DNA of 64,000 bases, from contig NZ_NCXM01000001.1 in assembly GCF_002104765.1 (NCBI RefSeq), positions 1 to 64,000 of the forward strand, given 5' to 3'. This document shows, piece after piece, positions 37,774-49,313 of this stretch. The notes under the pieces are model-generated. The model searched no databases, was not told the origin of the DNA, and saw nothing but the letters and a program-made list of their open reading frames with translations. How positions within the stretch are numbered: the stretch's first letter is position 1; every line of letters starts with the position of its first letter. Source of the DNA: Mycolicibacterium vulneris. GTDB taxonomy: Bacteria > Actinomycetota > Actinomycetes > Mycobacteriales > Mycobacteriaceae. The translations under genes and the position numbers were made by a program.

Positions 37774-38628
37774 GTGCTCGAGTGCGACGTGGACGGCGCC
37801 ATCGCGACCGTTACGCTCGACGACGGTAAGGCGAACGCGCTGTCGCCAGTGATGCAGCGCGAGATCAACTATGCTCTCGACCTCGCCGAGCAGCAGGAAA
37901 TGCGTGCGGTGGTGCTGGCCGGCAACGACCGATTATTCTGCGGCGGTTTCGACTTGGGGGTATTGGCCGCCGCTGACCAGCAAGCAACGCTGGACATGCT
38001 ACGCGGAGGTTTCCGTCTTTCGGTGCGGCTGTTGATGTTTCCGTCGCCGGTCATCATCGCCGCGACTGGCCCGGCGATCGCGATAAGTTCATTTTTGCTC
38101 CTCAGTGGCGATCATCGTGTTGGTTCGGCTCGCACGCGCTGCCAAGCCAAAGAGGTGGCGACAGGGATGACGTTGCCGATGTCGGCGGTGGAGATCATGC
38201 GGATGCGCTTAACGCCGCCCGCGTTTCATCGAGGCATCGCCATGGCATGCCGATTTGTTGGGGACGCGGCGATCGCCGGCGGCTGGCTCGATGAAATCAT
38301 CGAGCCCAGCGACGTGGTATCACGTGCCCATGAGGAGGCCGAAACAGCCGCGGCGACGGTGAATCTGGAGGCCCATCTAGCCAGCAAGGTAAAAGCGCGC
38401 GGCGGCGCTGTCGAGGCGATCCTTCGTGGAATCGACCGATTGGCAAGGGAGTCGAGGGCGGGAAACGTCGTTGCCGGCTGCCGAACTAGTCGTCGATCTC
38501 ACGGGTCGCTTCTACTGCGGGTTGGCTGCCGTCGCGCCAGGGCTCCGGCGGCATCATGCCGATCCGTACGACCATGGTGGGAAAATAGTTTGCGTCAAGT
38601 CAACCATTTGTGGATAAGTTATTGCTGA
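37774..38628 (+). CDS. EchA3-like crotonase with aberrant tail
   Basis: Crotonase fold with TLDDGKANALS near the N-terminus, oxyanion-hole block FCGGFDLG, and ATGPAIAISSFLLLSGDHRVG. This matches my memory of M. tuberculosis EchA3, which is about 231 aa. Here the frame runs to 284 aa: after GIDRLARES (about residue 226) the sequence turns Arg/Ser-rich and loses family character, suggesting a lost stop or a frameshift near 38455. The GTG start at 37774 is inside an ATGAGTG; the ATG at 37770 is out of frame, so the 5-prime end may also have an indel. GAGGAGAGG lies just upstream. Activity uncertain. Confidence 0.75.
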   Translation: MLECDVDGAIATVTLDDGKANALSPVMQREINYALDLAEQQEMRAVVLAGNDRLFCGGFDLGVLAAADQQATLDMLRGGFRLSVRLLMFPSPVIIAATGPAIAISSFLLLSGDHRVGSARTRCQAKEVATGMTLPMSAVEIMRMRLTPPAFHRGIAMACRFVGDAAIAGGWLDEIIEPSDVVSRAHEEAETAAATVNLEAHLASKVKARGGAVEAILRGIDRLARESRAGNVVAGCRTSRRSHGSLLLRVGCRRARAPAASCRSVRPWWENSLRQVNHLWISYC

Positions 38629-38737
38629 CGCCTTTGAAGCAGGCGAAACTGCGATTTGAGTATGGCTAGGACTTCTGTGCATCGGCTGTTGGCCACGGAC
38701 CCTGTTCACTCCGCTGTCTAGATCGCCGAGCGCCGCG

Positions 38738-39817
38738 TCAGGTATTGGCCGCGGCCGAGGTGCCGGCGCCGCGGTGCCGAGTCACGACCAGATCATGGCG
38801 CTCGGCTGGCAGGGTAGGTTCGTCGACGCCCTCGATCACAAAGCCGGCGTCGGCAATCATGGCCCGATCGTCTTGCGCGGCTTGCCCTTCGCTGGTGAGG
38901 TAGTCGCCGAGAAAGATCGAGTTCGCCACATGCAAGGCCAGAGGCTGCAATGAGCGCAAGTGAATCTCGCGGCCGCCGGCGACTCGGACCTCGACATCAG
39001 GAAAGGCGAACCGGAACATCGCCAAGATGCGCAGGCACCGCTGCGGTGTTAGTTCCCAATTACGGCCCAACGGGGTGCCCTCAAACGGAATGAGGAAGTT
39101 CACCGGAACCGAATCCGGTTGCAGTTCTCGTAGAGCCAGTGCGACATCGATGATGTCGTCGTCGGATTCTCCCATCCCAAAGATCGCGCCGGAACACGGC
39201 GACAGCTCAGCGCTTTTCGCGGCAGCAACGGTGGCGGCTCGGTCGTCGAACGTGTGGGTCGAGCAGATCTGAGCGTAGTTCTTAGCGCTGGTGTTCAGGT
39301 TGTGGTTATAGGCGTCCGCGCCGGCCTCCCGCAGCCGATCGGCCTGTCCGTCTTTGAGCAGTCCCAGGCAGACACACACTTCCACAGCCGGGGCGGACTC
39401 CTTAATCGCCGCGATCGTCCCGGCAATCCACCCGATGTCGCGATCACTCGGGCCGCGGCCGGCAGCGACCAGACAGACACGTTTGGCGCCGGCATCGATG
39501 GCGCATCGGGCATGTCGGGCCGCCTCCGCGACGTCGATCCAGGAATACTTCAAGATCTCAGCGGTCGACCCGAGCCGCTGCGAGCAGTAACCGCAATCCT
39601 CGGGACACAGACCGGATTTCATGTTCACCAGGTAGTTGAGCTTGACCCGGCGGCCGAAGAACTTACGGCGTACCCGGCCAGCGGCGGCAATCACATCGAG
39701 AAGGTCATCGTCATTGCTGGCCAGTACCGCCAATAACTCGTCGCGGCGAACCGCATCGCCGCACATCGCTTTCGCCGTAATGGCGTGCAAATACTTCTCA
39801 AATGCGCTCTTAGTCAT
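38738..39817 (-). CDS. bioB: Biotin synthase
   Basis: 359-aa radical-SAM enzyme that inserts sulfur into dethiobiotin. The radical-SAM cluster motif CPEDCGYC gives Cys71, Cys75 and Cys78, and the BioB stretches [16 protein letters not shown] and [12 protein letters not shown] are present. No bioA, bioF or bioD is adjacent, so this is a solitary copy, unlike the bioFADB arrangement usual in mycobacteria. It lies downstream of, and in the same direction as, the biotin-dependent acyl-CoA carboxylase operon (252 bp gap), suggesting it supports that enzyme. It converges on the crotonase gene. Confidence 0.92.
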   Translation of the reverse strand: MTKSAFEKYLHAITAKAMCGDAVRRDELLAVLASNDDDLLDVIAAAGRVRRKFFGRRVKLNYLVNMKSGLCPEDCGYCSQRLGSTAEILKYSWIDVAEAARHARCAIDAGAKRVCLVAAGRGPSDRDIGWIAGTIAAIKESAPAVEVCVCLGLLKDGQADRLREAGADAYNHNLNTSAKNYAQICSTHTFDDRAATVAAAKSAELSPCSGAIFGMGESDDDIIDVALALRELQPDSVPVNFLIPFEGTPLGRNWELTPQRCLRILAMFRFAFPDVEVRVAGGREIHLRSLQPLALHVANSIFLGDYLTSEGQAAQDDRAMIADAGFVIEGVDEPTLPAERHDLVVTRHRGAGTSAAANT

Positions 39818-40069
39818 TATGATTCGCCCTTGTCCTTTCCCGCCGCCGCGGCCAGCCGTTGGCGGTTACCACCATCGACCTGCCGAGCGAGAGTGTACGA
39901 ATAGTAAGAAAAATAAGCTGCTCCTAAGGTAGCGGTAAGGCTGGTGGGCCCTGGCGTAGCTGGCAACGACAACGGACACCGCCTTTGCAATCCGCGGCCT
40001 TCGACGCTGCGGCTGGGCACGGCAAGAACCTCTCGATGAAACTGACGAATACAACAGTGATTCCGTGCC

Positions 40070-41101
40070 TTATACCAGCGCTGCGAGTTCTTTGATGTGC
40101 TCGGACGAGCGGCCGGTGACCACCATCATGGTCACGCCGGCCGCCTGCCACGCGGCAACCTGCTCGCGCACGTAATGGACGTCGCCGACGATGGCGGTGT
40201 CATCGACGAGCTCATCGGGGATGACGGTGGCCGCGTCGTCCTTGCGGCCGGCGCGAAACAGCTTGGTCACAGTGTCGACGACCTCGGTGTAGCCCATCCG
40301 GCGATACAGGTCAGCGTGGAAGTTGGTGTTCTCGGCTCCCATTCCGCCGAGGTAAAGCGCGAGCTTAGGTTTCATGGCCTCGAAGACCGCTGCTCGGTCA
40401 TCGGTGATGACTACCTGGGCGGTGGCACAGATTTCGAAGTCGGCGCGGCTGCGTCGGGCACCGGGACGGGCAAAGCCATCGTCGAGCCATTCGTTGTATG
40501 TACCGGCCAGTCGCGGGCTGTAGAAGATGGGCAGCCACCCGTCGCAGATCTCGGCGGCGAGCGCCACGTTTTTAGGCCCTTCGGCCCCCAGCATGATGGG
40601 GATATCGGCACGCAGCGGATGGGTGATCGGCTTGAGGGCGCTACCCAGGCCCGTGGCGCCTGTTCCGGTCAGTGGCAGCGGGTAATGCGGCCCAATGCTG
40701 GTGACGGTCGCTTCGCGGGCCAGTACCTGGCGCACGATGCTGACGTACTCGCGGGTGCGGGCCAGAGGTTTGCTGAAGCGTTGCCCATACCAGCCTTCGA
40801 CGACTTGGGGCCCGGAGACACCGAGTCCGAGGATGTGCCGGCCACCGGAGAGATGGTCAAGCGTCAGCGCCGCCATCGCACAGGCGGTCGGGGTGCGTGC
40901 CGACAGTTGCGCGATCGAGGTGCCCAGCCGCAGTCGGGTGGTGTGTGATCCCCACCAGGCCAGTGGTGTGTAGGCGTCCGAACCCCACGCTTCAGCCGTG
41001 AAGACGGCGTCGAAACCGGCGTCCTCGGCGGCAGCCACGAGGGCTGCGGCGTTCTCGGGCGGCCGCGCCCCCCAGTATCCGAGCTGAAGTCCGAGTTTCA
41101 C
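40070..41101 (-). CDS. LLM-class F420-dependent oxidoreductase (Rv3520c-like)
   Basis: 343 aa from the GTG at 41101 (VKLGLQLGYWGA). Luciferase-like TIM barrel with TAEAWGSDAYTPLAWW, SARTPTACAMAALTLDHLSGG and the late stretch HYVREQVAAWQAAGVTMMVV. It closely resembles what I recall of M. tuberculosis Rv3520c, a coenzyme-F420-type oxidoreductase near cyp142 in the cholesterol regulon. Last gene of the seven-gene operon, 31 bp after the acyl-CoA dehydrogenase. Probable hydride transfer on a CoA- or alcohol-type intermediate; substrate unknown. Confidence 0.88.
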   Translation of the reverse strand: MKLGLQLGYWGARPPENAAALVAAAEDAGFDAVFTAEAWGSDAYTPLAWWGSHTTRLRLGTSIAQLSARTPTACAMAALTLDHLSGGRHILGLGVSGPQVVEGWYGQRFSKPLARTREYVSIVRQVLAREATVTSIGPHYPLPLTGTGATGLGSALKPITHPLRADIPIMLGAEGPKNVALAAEICDGWLPIFYSPRLAGTYNEWLDDGFARPGARRSRADFEICATAQVVITDDRAAVFEAMKPKLALYLGGMGAENTNFHADLYRRMGYTEVVDTVTKLFRAGRKDDAATVIPDELVDDTAIVGDVHYVREQVAAWQAAGVTMMVVTGRSSEHIKELAALV

Positions 41102-41132
41102 CGAGTTCCTATCCTGCGCTCCCCCACGGCTC

Positions 41133-42269
41133 TCAATAGGAGCGCGGCAGGTTAAGGCTGTGCTGGGCAACGTAGTTGAGAATCATTTCGCGGCTCACGG
41201 GCGCGATGCGTAACAGCCGTGCCAGGCCCCATTGCGGGATCAGACCATATTCGGCGGACAGCCCGTTACCGCCGTGAACTTGGATCGCGCGGTCGGCCGC
41301 GGTGACCGCCGCCTCGGCGGCAGCGAACTTGGCGATGTTGGAGGCTTCACCGGCCGGTCGATCGTGGTCGTAGAGCCAGGCAGCTTTTGCGGTCATGATG
41401 GCGGCCTGGTCCACAACGATCTTGGCTTCGGCCAGGGGATGTGCAATCCCCTGATAGGTCCCGATGGGTGGACCCCACACCGTGCGGCTGCGCGCGTAGT
41501 CGGCGGCCTTGGCCAGGGTGTGCCGTCCGATGCCGACGCAGACGGCGGCGCCGGTGATGCGTTCAGGGTTCAGTCCGTCGAAGACCTGCCGAAAGCCTTC
41601 ATGTTCGGTGCCGATGAGAGCCGATTCGGGTAGTCGAACATTGTCGAGATGCAGGGTGTATTGCTTCTCGGGCACACTGATACCCACCGGGAGCCGGTGC
41701 TTGATCAGCCCGGCCGCGTCGGTGGGGACCAGAAACAGCGACAGGTGGTCCGGGCCGGTGCGAGCGACGATGATCAGCGCGCCCGCTTCATCGACGCCGG
41801 AAATGTAGTACTTGGTGCCGTTGAGTAGGTAGTCAGTGCCGTCGCGGGTGGCTGCGGTGCTGATCTGATGGGCATTGGATCCCGCGTCGGGTTCGGTGAT
41901 CGCGAAGACCACCTTGGTTTCACCAGAACTGATGCGCGGCAACCATTCCCGTTGTTGTTGGTCGGTGCCGTAGCGGGTGAGCAGTTCACCGGAGATGGCG
42001 CTGCAGACCAAAAGCAGCAGCAAGGGGCAACCGTGAGCGGCGGTTTCCTCGCACACGATGGCCAGCTCGGTCATTCCGGCGCCGCCGCCACCGTGCTGTT
42101 CGGGCAAGTTGATGCCGATGAATCCGTGACGGGCCAGGTCCTGCCATAGTTCGGTGGTCGGCTGGTGATCCCTGGCACGCTCGGCGAAGTAGCTGGGACC
42201 GTATTTGGCGGTCAGCGCACCGACGGCCTCGCGCAGATCGCGGTGTTCTGCTGGTTCGGTGAAATCCAT
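41133..42269 (-). CDS. Acyl-CoA dehydrogenase (AtuD/FadE-like)
   Basis: 378 aa flavoenzyme forming the alpha,beta double bond of an acyl-CoA. Normal three-domain layout with FAITEPDAGSNAHQIST (FAD/substrate loop) and the C-terminal QVHGGNGLSAEYG segment. The start overlaps the atuA stop by 1 bp (TAATG). Within this operon it occupies the position of citronellyl-CoA dehydrogenase in Pseudomonas Atu clusters, or of isovaleryl-CoA dehydrogenase in leucine-type clusters. A branched acyl-CoA is therefore a reasonable guess. No lesion. Confidence 0.9.
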   Translation of the reverse strand: MDFTEPAEHRDLREAVGALTAKYGPSYFAERARDHQPTTELWQDLARHGFIGINLPEQHGGGGAGMTELAIVCEETAAHGCPLLLLLVCSAISGELLTRYGTDQQQREWLPRISSGETKVVFAITEPDAGSNAHQISTAATRDGTDYLLNGTKYYISGVDEAGALIIVARTGPDHLSLFLVPTDAAGLIKHRLPVGISVPEKQYTLHLDNVRLPESALIGTEHEGFRQVFDGLNPERITGAAVCVGIGRHTLAKAADYARSRTVWGPPIGTYQGIAHPLAEAKIVVDQAAIMTAKAAWLYDHDRPAGEASNIAKFAAAEAAVTAADRAIQVHGGNGLSAEYGLIPQWGLARLLRIAPVSREMILNYVAQHSLNLPRSY

Positions 42270-44032
42270 TACGACACGAGCTTGTCGGGAATATCGGTGT
42301 GCAGGGCGCGCACGTATTCGCCCAGACCTTTGGCTTGCGGATCGGTCTTAGTGCATGACGCGACACCTTCGCCGAGGAAACCGGTGATCACGAAGTTGAG
42401 TGCTTTGAGGTTGGGGAACTCGTAGCGGTGCACGCTTAGCCCGGCCGATTCGGGGACCAGGGCGCAAAACCGGTCCACCGTGAGATGGCTACGTAGCCAC
42501 TCCCAGCGCTCCGGGCTGTCAGTCCACAGACCGACGTTGGCGTTGCCCCCTTTGTCGCCCGAGCGCGCGGCCACCACGTCGCCCAGAGGTCGCCGGGTGG
42601 TCGGCCCATAGTCGACGTGACGGTCGGACAACGAATTACCTGTCGCAGCAACTGGTCGTTCGCTCGAATCGCTGGTGTGCGGGATGATTTCACGCTCCCC
42701 GGTGTGGTGAACCACGACCTGCTCGACGAGGTGGGCCGGTAGCACTGTGGGCCAGTAAACGCCGAATTCGGTCGCCGAGGTGGGCGGAGTGGTGGTGTGA
42801 AAGCCCGGGTAACCGGCGACGGCGAGCTCGATGACGGCGTTGGAGAAGGCGCGGTCGACCGCTGTGCGGTCACGGTCTTTGACTGTCACCCGCAGGTGAG
42901 CGGTGGCGTCGACGACCGAGCGCGGGTCGGGTTTGTCGTAGCGCAGTAACTGGACGTCGACCTCATCGAAACGATCCGTCCCGCCCAGGATCTCGAAGAG
43001 CTCGTCGATAGCCCATGTGGCTTTGTCCTCGATATCGAGGCCGGTCAGCACCATGGTCATGGTGTTGCGGTAACCGCCGATGTAGTTCATCGCCACCTTC
43101 AACAGGGGCGGCGGTGCACTGCCTTTGGTGCTGGCAACCCGTACCCGGTCGGTACCGTCGGCCGTGATCGTCAGGGTGTCGAAGTGTGCGACGACGTCGG
43201 GGTTGACGTATTCGGGTCGGCCCACCTCGTAGAGCAGCTGCGCGGTGACGGTGCCGGGGCAGACCAGCCCGCCGCTGCCGGCTGGTTTGGTGATGACAAA
43301 GCTTCCGTCGTGAGCGAGCTCGACGATGGGTGACCCCGGGTAGCGACGGTCGGTGATCTCATCGAGCTGGGAGTAGTTGCCGCCGGTGGCTTGGGGGCCG
43401 CATTCGATGATGTGGCCGGCGGCGACTGCGCCGGCCAGGGCGTCATAGTCGCGGCGGTCCCACCCGTGCCACCATGCGCCGACGCCGACCACGAGGGCGG
43501 CGTCGGTGACACGTCCGGTGATGACCACATCGGCGCCGCGTGCTAGAGCGGCGGCGATGCCCCACCCACCGAGGTAAGCGTTGGCCGAAACAGGTTGTAC
43601 CCCAATGTCGTCGAGTTTTACTCCGGTGTCGAGGTTGACGAACTGTTCGCCGGCTGCCCGTAGCTGCGCCAGGTGTGGCATCAGGTCGTCACCTTCGATG
43701 TGAGCGACGGTGAGCTCGACGCCGGCCTCGGCGATGATGGTGCGGACCGCGTCGGCCATGCCGGTGGGATTGAGGCCGCCGGCATTGACGACGACCTTGA
43801 TGCCGCGCTCGGCGCAGGCTGCGACAACCTGTTGGAACTGAGTGAGGAACGTGCGGGCATACCCGGATTCAGGGTTTTTATGGCGCGCTTTCCACAGGAT
43901 GAGCATGGTGAGTTCGGCGAGGTAGTCGCCGGTAATGACGTCGAGCTCGGCGGTGTCGACGAGCTGGCGCATCGCGGCCAGCCGGTCGCCGTAGAAGGCT
44001 GAGGCGTTGCCGATGCGTACCGCACGGCTCAT
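42269..44032 (-). CDS. AtuA-like acyclic terpene utilisation protein
   Basis: 587 aa from the ATG at 44032 (MSRAVRIGNAS), which overlaps the upstream stop by 4 bp; the longer open frame to 44218 is inside the neighbour. AtuA family: GNASAFYGDRL at the N-terminus, GGLNPTGMADAVR, GYRNTMTMVLTG, and a second domain with ARSGDKGGNANVGLW (about residues 470-575). AtuA is needed for acyclic terpene (citronellol/geraniol) catabolism in Pseudomonas but its chemical step is not settled. Here it is embedded with carboxylase, crotonase and dehydrogenase genes, as in Atu operons. Confidence 0.9.
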   Translation of the reverse strand: MSRAVRIGNASAFYGDRLAAMRQLVDTAELDVITGDYLAELTMLILWKARHKNPESGYARTFLTQFQQVVAACAERGIKVVVNAGGLNPTGMADAVRTIIAEAGVELTVAHIEGDDLMPHLAQLRAAGEQFVNLDTGVKLDDIGVQPVSANAYLGGWGIAAALARGADVVITGRVTDAALVVGVGAWWHGWDRRDYDALAGAVAAGHIIECGPQATGGNYSQLDEITDRRYPGSPIVELAHDGSFVITKPAGSGGLVCPGTVTAQLLYEVGRPEYVNPDVVAHFDTLTITADGTDRVRVASTKGSAPPPLLKVAMNYIGGYRNTMTMVLTGLDIEDKATWAIDELFEILGGTDRFDEVDVQLLRYDKPDPRSVVDATAHLRVTVKDRDRTAVDRAFSNAVIELAVAGYPGFHTTTPPTSATEFGVYWPTVLPAHLVEQVVVHHTGEREIIPHTSDSSERPVAATGNSLSDRHVDYGPTTRRPLGDVVAARSGDKGGNANVGLWTDSPERWEWLRSHLTVDRFCALVPESAGLSVHRYEFPNLKALNFVITGFLGEGVASCTKTDPQAKGLGEYVRALHTDIPDKLVS

Positions 44033-44817
44033 CGCGGCACCGCCCGGCGGGTCGGTGCGCCAGCGAAGGCCTGCGCGATGTCGAGCCACTGCGTGGCCAC
44101 CGGTCCCTCGACCACCAGCGCGGTTTGGGTCCAGTGGCGGCGCTGGGTGACGACGAGCGCGAAATCCTCGGCGGGTCCGTAGACGTGGTTGGCGGCGTGC
44201 GACGGACCCCAGTGCCACAGTTCTCCGGTGGCCGAGCGTAATTCGACGTACACGGGTTCATCGGGCACGGTGATGCCGTGCAGGGTGTGGGAGAACGCGA
44301 ACGTCGAGACACCCAAGTGGGCGATGCTACGCAGGCCAGGGCTGGGCGCAGGATTCACACCCAGGGCGTCGTACACGTCGCGTCCGTGTGCCCACGTTTC
44401 CATCAGTCGAGCCGTGGCGCACGACGCGGTACTCATGTCGGGCCCGAACCACGGCAGACGTGTTTTCGGGTCCTGAGGTGCGAGCGAATCCAGGAGTTCA
44501 GCACGCGCGCCGATGACCCAGGTCAACATCGCTGGTGGGGTGAGGAGTCGATGCTTTTCGGCGATGCGGTCGGGGAAATCCATGCCCTCGGCCATCAATG
44601 TGTCAGCGAACGAACGGAATTCGGCCGGACTGCGCAGGGCCATCACGGTCGCGTCGTCGAAGAATGCTAAGTGGGTTACCTGGTCCCCCACGGTCCAGCC
44701 CGCAGCTGGCGTGGCAAGACTCCACTGCTGACTGTTCAGCCCGGACAGGCACTCGAACAAGTGGTCTGATTCATCGCGCAAATCGTTGAGTAGCCGCTGA
44801 TAGGTTTCATGGTTCAC
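44029..44817 (-). CDS. TIGR03084-type DinB-like protein
   Basis: 262 aa. Looks like the mycothiol-dependent maleylpyruvate-isomerase/DinB helical fold in its first 160 residues (GWTVGDQVTHLAFFDD, METWAHGRDVYDALG, with the His residues that bind metal in this fold). A C-terminal domain like that of TIGR03084 proteins follows (SHTLHGITVPDEPVYVEL). In actinobacteria such genes often sit next to atuA-like genes. It overlaps atuA by 4 bp and starts 3 bp after the crotonase stop. Possible mycothiol- or metal-dependent step or accessory role; unproven. Confidence 0.8.
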   Translation of the reverse strand: MNHETYQRLLNDLRDESDHLFECLSGLNSQQWSLATPAAGWTVGDQVTHLAFFDDATVMALRSPAEFRSFADTLMAEGMDFPDRIAEKHRLLTPPAMLTWVIGARAELLDSLAPQDPKTRLPWFGPDMSTASCATARLMETWAHGRDVYDALGVNPAPSPGLRSIAHLGVSTFAFSHTLHGITVPDEPVYVELRSATGELWHWGPSHAANHVYGPAEDFALVVTQRRHWTQTALVVEGPVATQWLDIAQAFAGAPTRRAVPR

Positions 44818-44820
44818 GGC

Positions 44821-45579
44821 TCAGTGTCCCTTCCACGTCGGGCGGCGTTTCTCGGCGAAGGCCGCCATACCCTCCTGGGCATCGCTGCTGAGATAGACCG
44901 GGGCCCAGAGGTCTTCGGCGGTGTCGAAAGCGCCGCTGAGCGGCTGCTCGGCGGTGAGCAGGGCGGTTTGTTTGCCCGCAGCGACCGACAAGGGAGCATT
45001 GGCGGCGATCTGCTGGGCCAACTGTTGGGTGGTGTGTGTCAGCTCGGCGGGATCGGCGAGGCGGTTGACGAAACCGACCTCGTGGGCACGCTGGGCCGTC
45101 ATCGGCGCGGCCGTTAGCAGCAACTCCATCGCGATGCGCCGCGGGATCATCAAAGGCAGCGGGGCCGCCCACGGCGCTCCCCGACCGACGCGCGCTTCGG
45201 TGATCGCGAAGGTGGCCGTCGTGGAGGCCACGCACAGATCGCAGGTCTGGGCCAACAGGAACCCGCCGGCAAACGCGGCGCCGTTGACGGCGGCAATCGT
45301 TGGCTTGTCGACTTGGATGTTGCGGCCGAACTGGGGCACGAAGTCGATCGGCGGGATGGCCAGGCGCTCGCTCGACATCTCTTTGAGATCGCCTCCGGCG
45401 CAAAACGCCTTGTCACCGGCGCCGGTCAGCACGAGTACCCGGGCAGTGTCGTCAGCGTTGAACGTGCGCACACCGTCGAAGAGCCCGTCGCGCACGGCCT
45501 TGTTCAGGCTGTTGCGGGCCTCGGGCCGGTTGATCGTCAGCCACGCAACACCATCGCGCACCTCGTAAGTCACGCTCAT
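44821..45579 (-). CDS. Enoyl-CoA hydratase/isomerase
   Basis: 252-aa crotonase: WLTINRPEARNSLNKAV, oxyanion hole AFCAGGDLKEM and NGAAFAGGFLLAQTCDL, then ARVGRGAPWAAPL. The start overlaps the carboxylase alpha-subunit stop by 4 bp. In Atu and leucine pathways a crotonase hydrates the glutaconyl-CoA made by the carboxylase, and this gene has the right position for that. It could be compared with EchA7 next to accA2/accD2 in M. tuberculosis. The exact substrate is inferred only. Confidence 0.88.
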   Translation of the reverse strand: MSVTYEVRDGVAWLTINRPEARNSLNKAVRDGLFDGVRTFNADDTARVLVLTGAGDKAFCAGGDLKEMSSERLAIPPIDFVPQFGRNIQVDKPTIAAVNGAAFAGGFLLAQTCDLCVASTTATFAITEARVGRGAPWAAPLPLMIPRRIAMELLLTAAPMTAQRAHEVGFVNRLADPAELTHTTQQLAQQIAANAPLSVAAGKQTALLTAEQPLSGAFDTAEDLWAPVYLSSDAQEGMAAFAEKRRPTWKGH

Positions 45580-47566
45580 TGCTCGTCCCCATGGACGACG
45601 GCGAGCACCTGACCGGAATTGACCTGCTCACCGGGCGCGACCGGGATGGAGGCGATGACACCGTCAGCGGGCGCGCGCACAGTGTGCTCCATCTTCATCG
45701 CTTCCAACACGATGATGGGGGCACCCGCGGCGACCGTCACCCCTTCGCTCACTTCGATGCGCACCACCGAGCCAGGCATCGGGGCCAGCAACGAGCCGGC
45801 CTCGGCCGCAGCGGTCGGGTCGGGGAACCGGTCAACTTCTTGCAGGGCAGTCGAACCCGCGGGGCTGTCGATGTAATGCACGGAGCCTGAGCGCGTTATC
45901 CGGTAGCGCCGCCGAACACCGTCGATGTCGGCGTCGACCAATGCTGCCGAGGCGCTGATCACCTCGACATCGGGATGCCAGTCGCCGACGCTGATGGTCA
46001 GCGCTGCGCGCTCGAAGCGATACGCGACGTCAAAGCGGTCGTCACCGAGGGTGAACGACACCATCTGGGGCTGGCTGACCAGGGTGCGCCACCCCGAGGG
46101 TAAACCCGGTAAAACCGTTGTTGCCGCGCGCCGGCCGGCCTGGGCCGCGAGCGCCGCCACGACGGCATGCAGGCGCGCGGTGTCCGCGTTGCGGTCGGTC
46201 CCCATCAGGCCGGCGAGATCATGTCGGTCCAGGTAGCCGGTATCGATGGCGCCGTCGCGGAATTGCGGTTCGCGCAGAATGCCGACGAGTAGATCTCGAT
46301 TCGTCGTGACGCCGTGGATGCGGCTGTCGCGCAACGCCCGGGCGACTCTGTGGCAGGCCTCCTCGCGGTCGGCCCCGTAGCCGATCACCTTGGCCAGCAT
46401 CGGGTCATAGAAGGTGCTGACATGAGAGCCCGAGGCGAATCCTGCGTCGATGCGCACGCCGGCCAGGTCGGGAAATTCCAGGGTGTGCAGCGTTCCTGAG
46501 GCCGGGATGAACCCGGCGGCGACATCTTCGGCGTACAGCCTGACTTCGACAGCGTGTCCACGCGGTGTGACATCGAGCATCGCGGCGGGCAGCGGTTGAC
46601 CGGCAGCCACGAGTAATTGCGCGCGCACGAGATCGATGCCGGTGACCAACTCGGTGACTGGGTGCTCGACCTGAAGCCGGGTGTTGACCTCGAGGAAGTA
46701 GAACGAGCCGTCGGGGGCCATCACGAATTCGACGGTGCCGGCACCTTCGTAGTCCAGGGCCTTGCCGGCCGACACGGCCGCGCGTCCCAGCTCGGCGCGA
46801 AGGGATTCATCGACGGCGGTCGAGGGAGCCTCTTCGATGATCTTTTGGTAGCGCCGCTGAATGGAACACTCGCGCTCCCCCAAATGCACCACGTTGCCGT
46901 GACGGTCGCCGAAAATCTGGACCTCGATGTGGCGGGGGGATTCGACGAATTTCTCCAGAAACACGGTCCCATCACCGAACGCCGAGGCGGCTTCGCGCCG
47001 AGCGCTGCGCACCGCCTCGACGAGCTCGGTGTCATCGCGCACGATTCGCATGCCGCGCCCACCGCCGCCGAAGGCGGCCTTGACCAAGATGGGGAAGCCG
47101 ATGTCGTAGGCGGCCGCGGTCAGCGTCTCGGGATCCTCGTCGCGCTGCGACTCGATGGTGATTCCGGGTAGCACCGGTACCCCGGCGTCGCGCATCAGGT
47201 CTTTGGCCGCGATCTTCGAACCCATCGCGGTGATGGCGTGTGGGCTGGGTCCGACAAAAGTGACACCGGCGTCGATGCAAGACTGCGCGAAATCGGCATT
47301 CTCCGAAAGGAATCCGTAGCCGGGGTGGATGGCTTCAGCGTTGGTGCTCGCCGCGGCCGCCAAGATCAGGTCGCCCCGCAGATAGGTGTCGCCTGGCGCG
47401 GTGCCAGGCAGATGCACCGACTCATCGGCCTGGGCCACATACGGTGCGTGGCGATCGGCGTCGGAGTACACCGCGACGGTGGCGATGTCCATCTGGTGGG
47501 CGGTGCGGATGATCCGGGCGGCGATCTCTCCCCGGTTGGCGATGAGCAGTTTGGTGATCACGTCCC

Positions 47567-47570
<4 letters not shown>
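45576..47570 (-). CDS. Acyl-CoA carboxylase alpha subunit (biotin carboxylase + BCCP)
   Basis: 664 aa. Biotin carboxylase domain (about residues 1-450) with the ATP-grasp Gly loop AAFGGGGRGMRIV, EVNTRLQVEHPVTE and a start of LLIANRGEIAARI. A linker and C-terminal biotinyl domain with EAMKMEH follow, placing biotin on Lys626. It pairs with the next gene, overlapping by 4 bp. Alpha subunits of this length serve 3-methylcrotonyl-, geranyl- or propionyl-CoA type carboxylases; the atuA neighbour favours a branched enoyl-CoA. A GTG at 47561 is an alternative start. Confidence 0.93.
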
Positions 47571-49165
<1,595 letters not shown>

Positions 49166-49224
49166 CGGTTTCCCTTCTGTAGCGGCGAATCCCAATCAGT
49201 CGTGGACGAACAAACACTAAAGTC

Positions 49225-49258
49225 GTTGGGGGCCCCGGCGGCGATTTCCACCCCCAAC
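49225..49258. promoter_or_regulatory. Inverted repeat upstream of the carboxylase operon
   Basis: GTTGGGGG (49225-49232) and its perfect complement CCCCCAAC (49251-49258), 18 bp apart, 60-93 bp upstream of the carboxylase beta start. Candidate operator; the G-run character resembles the boxes between the divergent genes at 56.1 kb. Confidence 0.45.
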
Positions 49259-49313
49259 AGGTGAGATGAAGAGTCCGAACGGGGTAGGTGCGGCCTGACA
49301 CGAGGTGGTGCAG

